Positions 7,381 through 14,434 of a stretch of DNA of 20,692 bases are shown here, in pieces. The notes below the pieces were generated by a model. That model was not told the origin of the DNA and made no database searches. It worked only from the letters and a program-made list of their open reading frames with translations. The first letter of the stretch is position 1. Every line of letters starts with the position of its first letter. The stretch comes from Parvularculaceae bacterium UBA4496 (GTDB taxonomy: Bacteria; Pseudomonadota; Alphaproteobacteria; Caulobacterales; Parvularculaceae): NCBI GenBank assembly GCA_002388885.1, contig DGNI01000011.1, positions 25,024 through 45,715 on the forward strand. The letters are read 5' to 3'. The position numbers were made by a program, and so were the translations under genes.

Positions 7381-8076
7381 GGCTTTCGTCGCCGCGGCGC
7401 TGTCGGCGCCGAGCTTCATCAATTCCGGAAACTGTCTGGGGTCGCGCAATGCGGCCCCTAATGTTTTGAAGACGCGCGTCGAGCCGTCCGGCGCCACAGC
7501 ATTGAGCGCTGCGGCGGGCAGCGCGCGATCGGCGGGGTCGGCTATGGCGCGAATGGCCGCGAATGGCGCGCCGGCCCTTGCCGCGGCCCGCGCCGCGCCA
7601 TGGCTTTCCATATCGACGGCGACGCATCCGTGATTATGAAAAAGCGCCGATTTTTTCATTGTGCTGTCGATAATTTCGTCCGCGCCGAAGAGTTTCACAA
7701 ATCTGTACCCATCCCGGTCATCCCGGCGGAAGCCGGGATCCATCTTGCCAGTTTTTTCTGGACCCCGGCTTCCGCCGGGGTGAGCGGATTGAATGGTCGC
7801 AAGCAAATACCGGTCGCTCGTATAAACCGAGCCGTCATCGGCAATTACCATATCGCCTATCACGAGATCGCCCGGCCTCAGCGCCGGATCGAGCCCGCCG
7901 GAAACGCCCACGGAAATGATGGCGCTCGCGCCCTGCTCACAAAAATCCCGTGCAATCTCCTCAGCGCGCGCGGCGTTGGCGCCGGAGACACCGATGCGGA
8001 TTTTTGATTGATCGACGCTTGCCCGAACAGCAGCCGCCTCGGATTTCAGGCCGCAGATGACAGCTATGAAACTCAC
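7324..8076 (-). CDS. hpnG: HpnG, hopanoid nucleosidase/phosphorylase with in-frame repeat insertion
   Basis: HpnG removes adenine from adenosylhopane to give ribosylhopane-type products. It belongs to the purine nucleoside phosphorylase/MTA-nucleosidase fold. The 250-residue protein shows VGVSGGLDPALRPGDLVIGD (56-75), GCVAVDMESHGAARA (150-164) with the nucleoside-binding MES motif, and RAIADPAD (176-183) with the conserved catalytic-type Asp. Residues about 98-123 are odd: they contain HPGGSRGPE and DPGFRRDD and are encoded by a palindromic repeat inserted in frame. Without them the length would be near 224, closer to family size. The start is GTG 8076; its first bases overlap the TGA of the gene upstream (GTGA), indicating translational coupling. 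The 3' end overlaps hpnH by 57 bp, antisense. The frame is intact, so I call it a gene and not a pseudogene. Confidence 0.9.
   Translation of the reverse strand: MSFIAVICGLKSEAAAVRASVDQSKIRIGVSGANAARAEEIARDFCEQGASAIISVGVSGGLDPALRPGDLVIGDMVIADDGSVYTSDRYLLATIQSAHPGGSRGPEKTGKMDPGFRRDDRDGYRFVKLFGADEIIDSTMKKSALFHNHGCVAVDMESHGAARAAARAGAPFAAIRAIADPADRALPAAALNAVAPDGSTRVFKTLGAALRDPRQFPELMKLGADSAAATKALRRDLGTLFGGLFLSLDL
7718..7783. repeat. Palindromic repeat inserted in frame inside hpnG
   Basis: The arms 7718-7742 and 7758-7783 are inverted copies with two differences, around a short T-rich centre. Each arm folds on itself: CCCGGC-GGAA-GCCGGG, and CCCCGGC-TTCC-GCCGGGG. It is the same family as the intergenic copy at 4148-4223, with a shorter centre. 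Here it lies within the hpnG frame and contributes about 25 codons without a stop, between the residues TSDRYLLAT and KLFGADEI. The translated peptide (HPGGSRGPE, then DPGFRRDD) is the typical readthrough of this repeat, and nothing in it resembles the enzyme family. Confidence 0.88.
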
Positions 8077-8528
8077 TTTATTCGTTTTCCAAAAAGCGTG
8101 AATGATCCGGGCTGCATAAGATAAGGGCTATTTTGAACCTTGATGTCATTTTCGCGAGCTGTAGCTAACAACCCATAAAAACCTTGTAGTAAATTTGAGA
8201 ATGTTACCTTGCCTTCGACTGTAATAATCTGCGGTCCGTTTGTACCCATTTTAATTTCAGAAACTTCGTTCCATGCCACTGAAATCTTTCTAAATGGAGC
8301 AGAATACTCAAAACGATCAGAACGATACCGAAATCGTGCAAGATGAGTGAAGTTAAAATTCCACAAAAACAGAACACCCATCCCTATCATAAGAATCACA
8401 AAAATTTGGGCATACCATCCTTTATCCAGAACACCTCCTATCATTGCCAGAATGGCGAAAATTATGAATCCTATCCCAAGAATAAAAGAAAGCGCACCAA
8501 ATATATGATGCGCCACAGTCCCTTTCAA
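8073..8528 (-). CDS. Membrane protein with two helices and a PH-like C-terminal domain
   Basis: I do not recognise a named family for this 151-residue protein. Two transmembrane helices (about residues 8-32 and 39-57) are followed by a soluble part of about 90 residues. That part opens with FRYRSDRFEYSAPFRKISVAWNEVSEIKM, a strand pattern resembling the bacterial PH-like domains that often follow a two-helix anchor. It is markedly AT-rich compared with hpnE and hpnG, so it may be a later insertion. Its TGA overlaps the GTG of hpnG by four bases, and its TTG start lies six bases after the micro-ORF stop. TTG is preceded by GGTGAG at about five bases, and an in-frame TGA three codons upstream rules out extension. 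The start remains uncertain because the first ATG is only at residue 29. Confidence 0.65.
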   Translation of the reverse strand: MKGTVAHHIFGALSFILGIGFIIFAILAMIGGVLDKGWYAQIFVILMIGMGVLFLWNFNFTHLARFRYRSDRFEYSAPFRKISVAWNEVSEIKMGTNGPQIITVEGKVTFSNLLQGFYGLLATARENDIKVQNSPYLMQPGSFTLFGKRIK

Positions 8529-8534
8529 TTTTAC

Positions 8535-8651
8535 TCACCCATCCGCGTCTGGCGCAGGAGTCTTTTCAGCAGATTTTAATGACCAGAACAAAGGTCCTAA
8601 GATTGCTATGGCTATAGCAAGCATCAAAACAATGCCGATCCAAGCATCCAT
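8535..8651 (-). CDS. 38-residue single-helix membrane micro-protein in the hpn operon
   Basis: ATG 8651 to TGA 8535 encodes 38 residues. They begin MDAWIGIVLMLAIAIAILGP, one clear transmembrane helix, and continue with a polar tail rich in Lys, Ala, Pro and Asp. The start lies two bases after the hpnE stop, and AAAAGGT stands seven bases ahead of the ATG. The stop lies six bases before the start of the PH-like membrane protein. This precise fit between two coupled genes argues for a real gene and not a chance ORF. Like its downstream neighbour it is AT-rich. Function is unknown; a partner of the following two-helix protein is the simplest guess. Confidence 0.6.
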   Translation of the reverse strand: MDAWIGIVLMLAIAIAILGPLFWSLKSAEKTPAPDADG

Positions 8652-8653
8652 GG

Positions 8654-9934
8654 CTATGACCTTTTGGCTGTAGAAGATAGCGCCAACTCAGCCGCCTTCT
8701 CCCCCGACCTTATCGAGCCTTCAATTGTCGCGGGAACGCCGGTGTCAATGTGATCGCCGGCAAGGAAGACGTTGCGCCATTGCGTCTCGGGTTTGAGGCG
8801 CTTGCGTGCGCCCTCCGGCGACTGGTCGGGCGTTGCGCGCTTTTCACGGATGACGCGTACGCGCTCATATTCCTCATCGCCAAGGTCCAGCGCCACTTGC
8901 GTTTCACGCCAGATTTTTGCGACCACATCGTCATTGGGCCGGTCGTCCGTACCAATCGCGTTCGACGCCGACGTCGTCAGGCTTATGACATCGTCACGAA
9001 CAAACGCCCACTGACCGTCCGATCCGATCATGCCGATGAACGGCCCGTCGCCGAGCGCCTTTGTCGGGACCGGCTTCGCCATCCGGTAGTGAATGTTCAA
9101 AATACTGGCGTCGTCGCCGGGCGGATCGATATCGGGCAACAAATCTTTCAGCCGGGTCGGCGGAATGGCGAAGATCACCATGTCGCCTTCTTCAAGCGTG
9201 ACGGTTTCGTCAGCGAAGTTGAGGCTCGTGGCCTCGCCGCCCTCCATCCAGACGCCGCGCACCCGCGCGCCCAGACGTACAACGCCGCCATTTTGCTCAA
9301 TGAATTTCACTGCCGGGTCGATAAACGCATGGCCGAGCCCCGAGCGCGCGGTCAGCGGGATGCAAGCCTGACCGCCGAGCAGGAATGTTTCGCGGATAAC
9401 CCGCCATAACAGTTTCGCCTGCCCCTTCGCCGGCGTCGTATTGAGCACCGCCAGCGTCAGCGGCTCCCAGAAGCGCTCATAAAGCGGGCTCTTTGTGTCG
9501 ACCACGTCCTCAACTGTTTTGTCATTACCCGCGAACGCAATCCCCGCCGCCTTGACGTAGTCCATGACGCCGGTATCCGGCACCCGCCATTGTTTGTCGA
9601 ACACCCAGAACGGGATCGGCCCCTCATTGATGCGCACGGTCCAGCGCTTGCCAGATTGCACATCGACAAACGGATAGATCGCGAATTGCGGGCCGGTGAG
9701 CGGGTCTTCGGCGCCAATGCGTTTCAAATAAGACAACGCCGACTTGTTGCCAGACATGATCAGGTGGTTGCCGTTGTCGATCTCACGCTCGAGATGCTTG
9801 TCATAAAACGTGCGGCAACGCCCGCCCGCTTGCCCCGCGCCTTCATAGACGGTGACCTTCACGTCGTTTTCAATAAGGCGCACCGCTGCTGCAAGACCGG
9901 AAAGCCCGGCGCCGATAATATGAATACGGCTCAT
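8654..9934 (-). CDS. hpnE: HpnE, FAD-dependent hydroxysqualene dehydroxylase
   Basis: HpnE reduces hydroxysqualene to squalene, the last step of the HpnC/D/E route (established biochemically for the family). The 426-residue protein starts with the dinucleotide-binding motif GAGLSG (8-13) in a Rossmann fold. Next come YEGAGQAGGRCRTF and DNGNHLIMSG, typical of squalene-associated desaturases and amine oxidases. The C-terminal FAD block reads NVFLAGDHIDTGVPATIEG, followed by SGEKAAEL. ATG 9934 overlaps the hpnD stop as ATGA, so the genes are translationally coupled. The start is at the first residue of the Rossmann strand, which leaves no room for a signal peptide; the enzyme should be cytoplasmic and probably membrane-associated. 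Carotenoid-type desaturases are relatives, but the hpnC-hpnD context settles the role. Confidence 0.95.
   Translation of the reverse strand: MSRIHIIGAGLSGLAAAVRLIENDVKVTVYEGAGQAGGRCRTFYDKHLEREIDNGNHLIMSGNKSALSYLKRIGAEDPLTGPQFAIYPFVDVQSGKRWTVRINEGPIPFWVFDKQWRVPDTGVMDYVKAAGIAFAGNDKTVEDVVDTKSPLYERFWEPLTLAVLNTTPAKGQAKLLWRVIRETFLLGGQACIPLTARSGLGHAFIDPAVKFIEQNGGVVRLGARVRGVWMEGGEATSLNFADETVTLEEGDMVIFAIPPTRLKDLLPDIDPPGDDASILNIHYRMAKPVPTKALGDGPFIGMIGSDGQWAFVRDDVISLTTSASNAIGTDDRPNDDVVAKIWRETQVALDLGDEEYERVRVIREKRATPDQSPEGARKRLKPETQWRNVFLAGDHIDTGVPATIEGSIRSGEKAAELALSSTAKRS
8659..8665 (-). promoter_or_regulatory. Ribosome binding site for the 38-codon micro-ORF
   Basis: The minus strand reads AAAAGGT, seven bases before ATG 8651. 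It lies within the last codons of hpnE, so translation of the micro-ORF is probably coupled to hpnE termination. This is the main evidence that the short frame is translated. Confidence 0.5.
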
Positions 9935-10821
9935 TGTTGCGCCTCAGCTCTCGTCAGTTTCGGCGCGGCGAGCCAGCGCATGGCGATCATCGCCTTTTCG
10001 TGTTTGGGGATCATGACGCGCGGCTGGCCGTTGTCCCATCCGCGCGCCGTCATCTTGTCGAGATAACGCTCATAAACGCCCATCATCAACAATGCCGGGC
10101 GCAACACCTTCCAGTCCAGATGCTTGAGCGCCGCGCGGGCGCGGGCGAATTTTTCCCGCGCAATCGCCGCTATTTCTGCACGCACGCCTGGCAAGCCTGG
10201 CGCATTAACAATACCCGCGGGCGTCATTGGACAACCATGCTTTTCAAGGAACTCTTTGGGAAGATAAAGACGGCCTTCGTCTGCATCCTGTTCAATATCG
10301 CGCAGAATATTCGTGAACTGCAGTGCATCGCCAAGTGAAATCGCAAAGTCGTCGGACGCCTTTCCCGCCGGCGCGCCGAAGATCGGCATGGAAAGCTGGC
10401 CGACCGCGCCGGCCACCCGGCGCGTATAAGCGAAAAGCGTTTCGAGCGGCGGTGCGATGACGGGACCAGCCGCATCCAACTCCATCCCCTCGATCATCAA
10501 AATGAATTCATCTTTGGAGAGATTGAAGGCGCGAACCGGTTCGGTGAGCGCAACGCCTGTCGGATATTCCGGCTTGCCCTCGTAAAGCCGGCCGATTTCC
10601 TCGCGCCAGCCCTTCAGCGCCGCCATTTTTTCGTCGCGCGTTCCGCCTTCATCGGCGATGTCGTCCACCTCGCGGCAAAAGGCGTAGACAGCGTACATCG
10701 CGTCACGGCGCGGCTTCGACAGAATCCGCATACCGGGTCCGAAGGACGTTTTGGAACGCTTCACCGTTTCAAAGGCGTGACGGCGCGCCTCCTCCGGCGA
10801 GATTGAAAGTGCGGCAGTCAT
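9931..10821 (-). CDS. hpnD: HpnD, presqualene diphosphate synthase
   Basis: HpnD joins two farnesyl diphosphate molecules head to head to give presqualene diphosphate. The 296-residue protein is a trans-isoprenyl diphosphate synthase of the squalene/phytoene synthase family. It has the first Asp-rich motif DDIADE (53-58) after YAVYAFCREV, GELSMP-like VGQLSMPIFG (140-149), and the second Asp-rich block NILRDIEQDADEGRLYLP (171-188). Both aspartate pairs needed for magnesium and diphosphate binding are intact. I place the start at ATG 10821, which overlaps the hpnC stop in a TGATG and has AGAGG about nine bases ahead. A TTG one codon upstream also fits. Phytoene synthase is the family alternative, excluded by hpnC and hpnE on either side. 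Confidence 0.94.
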   Translation of the reverse strand: MTAALSISPEEARRHAFETVKRSKTSFGPGMRILSKPRRDAMYAVYAFCREVDDIADEGGTRDEKMAALKGWREEIGRLYEGKPEYPTGVALTEPVRAFNLSKDEFILMIEGMELDAAGPVIAPPLETLFAYTRRVAGAVGQLSMPIFGAPAGKASDDFAISLGDALQFTNILRDIEQDADEGRLYLPKEFLEKHGCPMTPAGIVNAPGLPGVRAEIAAIAREKFARARAALKHLDWKVLRPALLMMGVYERYLDKMTARGWDNGQPRVMIPKHEKAMIAMRWLAAPKLTRAEAQQ

Positions 10822-11711
10822 CAATCAACGCCTCTGCCAGCCTCGAAAAATCCCGAAACGGCGCCGCGAATGCCCGCAGAAGCGAAATCGACTTTCGAAA
10901 GCGCGACGCGCGACGCCAGCGGATCGCCCTTACGCAAAAGCCGGATTAAGCGTTCGGCAAGGCGCACGATCACCGCCGATTCCATGGCAAGTGATTTTGA
11001 CTTCAGCGCCGCAGGCAGTTTGCGCGCATCCGTCATCAGGTCTTCACAACCATCGAGCATCCGGTCGATAACACATCGCAGCCCTTCCGAAAGCGCGGGC
11101 CCGTCGATGTCTTGCAGCTCGGCGTTTTCCTCCGCCAGCCAGTCGGTGAGGATATAAACGCGGTCAAGCTCGCGCTTGTCGTCGGCGCAATCCTGCAAAT
11201 GATTGACGATTTGCAGCACGGTACAGAGCGCGTCGGAATAGCGGTAGCCGGATTTATCTTCGCCATGCAGATCGAGCAGGTAACGCCCGACCGGGTTGGC
11301 GGAAAGCTCGCAATAGCCGAGAAGCTCGTTCCAGTTTGCGTAGCGGTTTTTCTCTGCGTCGAGGATAAAGGCGGCGACGAGATCCGAGCCGTGCTTGGTC
11401 GTCACCTCAGTTTCACGCATGCTTTCGCGCAGGTGATGTGCTTTTTCGTATTCTTCCCCGTAACCCGGCTCGCCCTTCAGCGCGGCGTCAAACGCCGTGA
11501 GCCGTTTGATTTTTTCTTCTGGCGTCAATTCGCCATTGTCAGCGATGTCGTCGATGGCTCGCGCAAAGGCGTAATATTTCGCCACATGGGGGCGCAGACG
11601 TTTTGGCAACAGGAACGAGCCGACGGGAAAGTTTTCATCCTTCGCGCCTTTGCCCGAGGGCGTTTCCGCCGCCGGGCCGGTCGTTACAGCCATATCTTCG
11701 GTCGTTGACAT
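10821..11711 (-). CDS. hpnC: HpnC, hydroxysqualene synthase
   Basis: HpnC converts presqualene diphosphate to hydroxysqualene. The 296-residue protein belongs to the same fold as HpnD. It opens with a disordered leader of about 25 residues, then ENFPVGSFLLPKRLRPHVAKYYAFARAIDDIADNG, in which DDIAD (54-58) is the first Asp-rich motif. The second site reads NHLQDCADDKRELDRVYI (170-187). The LQDC-x-D form, in place of RDxxxD, is what separates HpnC from HpnD. It is the first gene of the minus-strand operon hpnC-hpnD-hpnE and on to hpnG. AAGGTG five to six bases ahead supports ATG 11711. The 88 bp to the divergent hpnB must hold the promoters for both, but I could not define them. Confidence 0.94.
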   Translation of the reverse strand: MSTTEDMAVTTGPAAETPSGKGAKDENFPVGSFLLPKRLRPHVAKYYAFARAIDDIADNGELTPEEKIKRLTAFDAALKGEPGYGEEYEKAHHLRESMRETEVTTKHGSDLVAAFILDAEKNRYANWNELLGYCELSANPVGRYLLDLHGEDKSGYRYSDALCTVLQIVNHLQDCADDKRELDRVYILTDWLAEENAELQDIDGPALSEGLRCVIDRMLDGCEDLMTDARKLPAALKSKSLAMESAVIVRLAERLIRLLRKGDPLASRVALSKVDFASAGIRGAVSGFFEAGRGVD

Positions 11712-11799
11712 GGCGGCACCTTACGGATTTCGCGGGGTTTTCCAAGCGGTTCGCGCCGGTTTTGCACAAACCGCACAAGCGCGCTAAGCCGCTCGCTAT

Positions 11800-12951
11800 A
11801 TGCTGACTTTTATCGCCTTTTTATCGCTTGCAGCCTGGGGCTGGCTGACTTTTCTCCATGGGCGCTTCTGGCGCGCCACCGAGCGTCTGAAAGATGCGCC
11901 GGCGCCCGAAAGCTGGCCCGAAATCGTCGCTATCATCCCCGCCCGGGATGAAGCCGAAACCATCGGCGAGGTGATCGCCGCGCACATGGCGGCGGATTAT
12001 CCGGGCAAGTTCTCCGTCATCCTCGCTGATGACGGGTCGACGGACGGGACGGCAGAGATTGCGACCGCCGCAGCGCAGGGCGTCCATTCATTCGAAAGTA
12101 TTTCCGTGCCAGAACTGCCGGAAGGATGGAGCGGCAAGTTATGGGCCGTGCATAACGGGCTTGCCCGCGCGCGCGAGGCGGCGCCCGGCGCCAAATATAT
12201 ATTGCTGACCGACGCAGACATACGGCTGGCCCCGGATACGCTTGCGCGCCTGGTCGCAAAGGCGGAGAACGAAAATCTCGCCCTCACATCCCTGATGGCG
12301 AAACTCGATGCGCGCGGGCCATGGGCGTCGTTTCTGATTCCCGCGTTCATCTATTTCTTTCAGAAGCTTTATCCGTTCCCGCGGGCGAACGATGCTGATG
12401 ACAACCTCGCCGCGGCGGCGGGCGGATGTATGCTCGTGCGTCGCAACGCTCTTGACGCAATCGGCGGAATGGAAACCATCAAAGGCGCGTTGATTGATGA
12501 TTGCGCCCTCGCGAAAGCGATCAAGGATACAACGCCGTCCACAAAAATATGGCTGGGGCTCACGGATGATGAGGCCGTCAGCCAGCGCGACAATCAGGAA
12601 TTATCGTCGATCTGGAACATGGTGGCGCGCACGGCTTATGCGCAGCTTCACTATTCGCCGCTTCTGCTCGCCGGGACTGTCGCCGGCATGGCGCTCATCT
12701 ATCTTGCGGCGCCGCTGATTATCCTCACATTCTTTGCTTGCTGGAATTTCGCGGCGCTGTTTTACGCCGTCATTGCCTGCGCGCTGATGGCGTACACCTA
12801 CTGGCCGACGCTGAAATTATATGATCGCGCACCATGGGAGGCAGCGCTCCTACCCGTCGCTGCAGCGCTCTATACCGCCATGACGGTTTCATCAGCCTTG
12901 AGACACTGGCAAGGACAAGGCGGACAATGGAAAGGCCGGACGTACTCTTAA
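11800..12951 (+). CDS. hpnB: HpnB, hopene-associated GT2-family glycosyltransferase
   Basis: This is a 383-residue membrane glycosyltransferase of family 2. An N-terminal helix (about 2-19) precedes the catalytic domain: VAIIPARDEAETIGEVI (43-59), DDGSTDGT (77-84), LLTDADIRL (135-143) with the metal-binding DAD, GGCMLVRRNALDAIGG (208-223), and IDDCALA (232-238), which should supply the catalytic Asp. Three helices follow (about 288-335 and 347-365), and the protein ends QWKGRTY, a motif shared with carotenoid and hopene glycosyltransferases. Donor and acceptor are unknown; the family is named from its place in hopanoid clusters. It diverges from hpnC and overlaps the tail of the convergent stress-protein gene by four bases (12948-12951). 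The start at ATG 11800 has no clear Shine-Dalgarno sequence, so it could be leaderless. Confidence 0.9.
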   Translation: MLTFIAFLSLAAWGWLTFLHGRFWRATERLKDAPAPESWPEIVAIIPARDEAETIGEVIAAHMAADYPGKFSVILADDGSTDGTAEIATAAAQGVHSFESISVPELPEGWSGKLWAVHNGLARAREAAPGAKYILLTDADIRLAPDTLARLVAKAENENLALTSLMAKLDARGPWASFLIPAFIYFFQKLYPFPRANDADDNLAAAAGGCMLVRRNALDAIGGMETIKGALIDDCALAKAIKDTTPSTKIWLGLTDDEAVSQRDNQELSSIWNMVARTAYAQLHYSPLLLAGTVAGMALIYLAAPLIILTFFACWNFAALFYAVIACALMAYTYWPTLKLYDRAPWEAALLPVAAALYTAMTVSSALRHWQGQGGQWKGRTYS

Positions 12952-13430
12952 GACTGCATCGTTTCAGCGAAGGCTTTCGTCACCAGAAACACCGCGCACG
13001 GCGCTTCGCGAACGAGGTCGCGCGATGCACTCCCCTGAAAAAGCGTCTCCCAGAACCCGCGCTGATGCGAACCGGTAACGATCAGGTCGGCGCCCTGCTC
13101 TTTCGCATAGTGCGTAATTTCATCGGCAGGGTCGCCATCCACCAGAACCGCTTTGGCCTCCGGGGCCAGCCGTTTGGTCATTTCCGTCAGGCGCTGCTCG
13201 CTGGCTTTGCGGCCTTCGCGGTTGCGCTGGGTAATGGCTTCCGCCGCCACGGCGGAATTGGCCGCCGCTTCGCCGCTGAACGCAGGGATTGTCGAGCTCA
13301 ATAGCGGCCATGCGCTGACGATCTGTAATGTCGCGCCATCGCGCTCCGCCAGAGATCGCGCGGCGCGGATAACGCCGTCCGATAGGTCATCGTCAACCGA
13401 AACAGCAGCAATGATGTTTGTAAACTTCAT
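12948..13430 (-). CDS. Universal stress protein (UspA family)
   Basis: This 160-residue single-domain Usp protein starts MKFTNIIAAVSVDDDLSDGV, the usual first strand and acidic loop. It has ADLIVTGSHQRGFWETLFQG and ends with the last strand APCAVFLV. The nucleotide loop normally reads G-x2-G-x9-G-S/T. Here the first and last glycines are present (120 and 133) but the middle one is Gln123, so ATP binding may be altered or absent, as in several non-ATP-binding Usp subgroups. GGAG about seven bases ahead supports ATG 13430. It is convergent with hpnB. It lies 100 bp downstream of the PhyH gene on the same strand, so its own promoter is likely; nothing ties it to hopanoid synthesis beyond location. 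Confidence 0.9.
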   Translation of the reverse strand: MKFTNIIAAVSVDDDLSDGVIRAARSLAERDGATLQIVSAWPLLSSTIPAFSGEAAANSAVAAEAITQRNREGRKASEQRLTEMTKRLAPEAKAVLVDGDPADEITHYAKEQGADLIVTGSHQRGFWETLFQGSASRDLVREAPCAVFLVTKAFAETMQS

Positions 13431-13476
13431 TGGTCAGTCTCCGCTCTGCTTCACATAGGTATATAAGTACTGAAAC

Positions 13477-13493
13477 CCGCATTACGAATGCGG
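13477..13493. repeat. Small perfect inverted repeat between phyH-like gene and usp gene
   Basis: CCGCATT-ACG-AATGCGG is a perfect 7-bp inverted repeat with a 3-base centre. It lies between the end of the PhyH-like gene and the start of the stress-protein gene, about 50 bases upstream of the latter. No U-tract follows on the minus strand, so it is not a canonical terminator. A transcription-factor site for the stress gene is possible. Confidence 0.35.
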
Positions 13494-13530
13494 CAAACCG
13501 CACGAAAAAGCGCATATAAATGAGCGATTT

Positions 13531-14391
13531 TTAACGCTCAAGCAGGCGCTTGGGGTGGCGTCCATCCACATACCCCATGAACGGCGAACAGATCGAATAG
13601 CCAATAAGTTCCTGCACGCGCGGCGGCAGGGTTTTCACGACCTCCGGCGGCACCGCTAGCAACATATTTTCCAACTGGCGCGTCCAGGCCGGGCAATATT
13701 GCGGCGTAATGATCAGCCGCGGCGCGTCGGAGACATTCGCGCCGCCGCGATGCCAGAGCGTGCCTTTGGCGAGCATCAGCGACCCTGCCGGCATAACGGC
13801 TTTCATGGCGTCAGGCCGTGCGCCCGGATCGCCCTCGCGGCGGCTATCTCTGCTAAAGTCTTCCGTTGCGATCGCGCCTTCGAAAGATTCATCCACCCAC
13901 AGATGGCTGCCGGGCAGGATTTCCGTGGCGCCGTTTGTCTCAGTCATTGCGTCGATAGCCCAGAAGGTTGAAACACCGAGCGATGGCCGGGGCCGCGGCC
14001 AGCGATAATGGCTGTCGTCATAATGCCAGGGTTGCGCCGTCTCCCCGGGATGAAGCTTAATCGCGAGGCAGGCGGAGAGCAGGCAGTCCGGGCCTAAATC
14101 CGCCTCAACGAATTTCAGCGCCAAAGGATTCGTCACCAGATCAGCGAATACCGGCGATTTCGCCAGCATGGCGTAGACACGGTTTGAATCGTGTCCCTCG
14201 AATTCGTTTCGGCCCTTTATGTTCTGATCGAGATAGGGCGCCAGCGCCGATCTGATTTCAGTCAGCTGCGCTTCGCTCAACACGTTTTCAAAAATCAGAT
14301 AGCCGTCGCGATCGAACTGCGCGCGCCAGTCCTCGAAAGGCCGGCCGCCAAGCCATTGATCAATTTCCGGCGATGCTTCTGCGACACTCAT
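13531..14391 (-). CDS. PhyH-family Fe(II)/2-oxoglutarate dioxygenase
   Basis: This 286-residue protein is of the phytanoyl-CoA dioxygenase family, non-heme iron enzymes that hydroxylate lipids and small molecules using O2 and 2-oxoglutarate. The facial triad is visible: His123 and Asp125 in PWHYDDSHY, and the distal His214 in GTLWHRGGANVSD, with Arg225 following as the likely 2-oxoglutarate anchor. TNGATEILPGSHLW (152-165) is the family's conserved turn. The substrate cannot be read from the sequence. It lies 43 bp after hpnA in a minus-strand run of four close genes, so a hopanoid-related substrate is an inference from context. AAAAAGGA seven bases ahead supports ATG 14391. It has no signal peptide, so it should be cytoplasmic. 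Confidence 0.88.
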   Translation of the reverse strand: MSVAEASPEIDQWLGGRPFEDWRAQFDRDGYLIFENVLSEAQLTEIRSALAPYLDQNIKGRNEFEGHDSNRVYAMLAKSPVFADLVTNPLALKFVEADLGPDCLLSACLAIKLHPGETAQPWHYDDSHYRWPRPRPSLGVSTFWAIDAMTETNGATEILPGSHLWVDESFEGAIATEDFSRDSRREGDPGARPDAMKAVMPAGSLMLAKGTLWHRGGANVSDAPRLIITPQYCPAWTRQLENMLLAVPPEVVKTLPPRVQELIGYSICSPFMGYVDGRHPKRLLER

Positions 14392-14434
14392 AAGCGCATC
14401 CTTTTTGCATATGATGCCGCGGTATGACGTTCTC

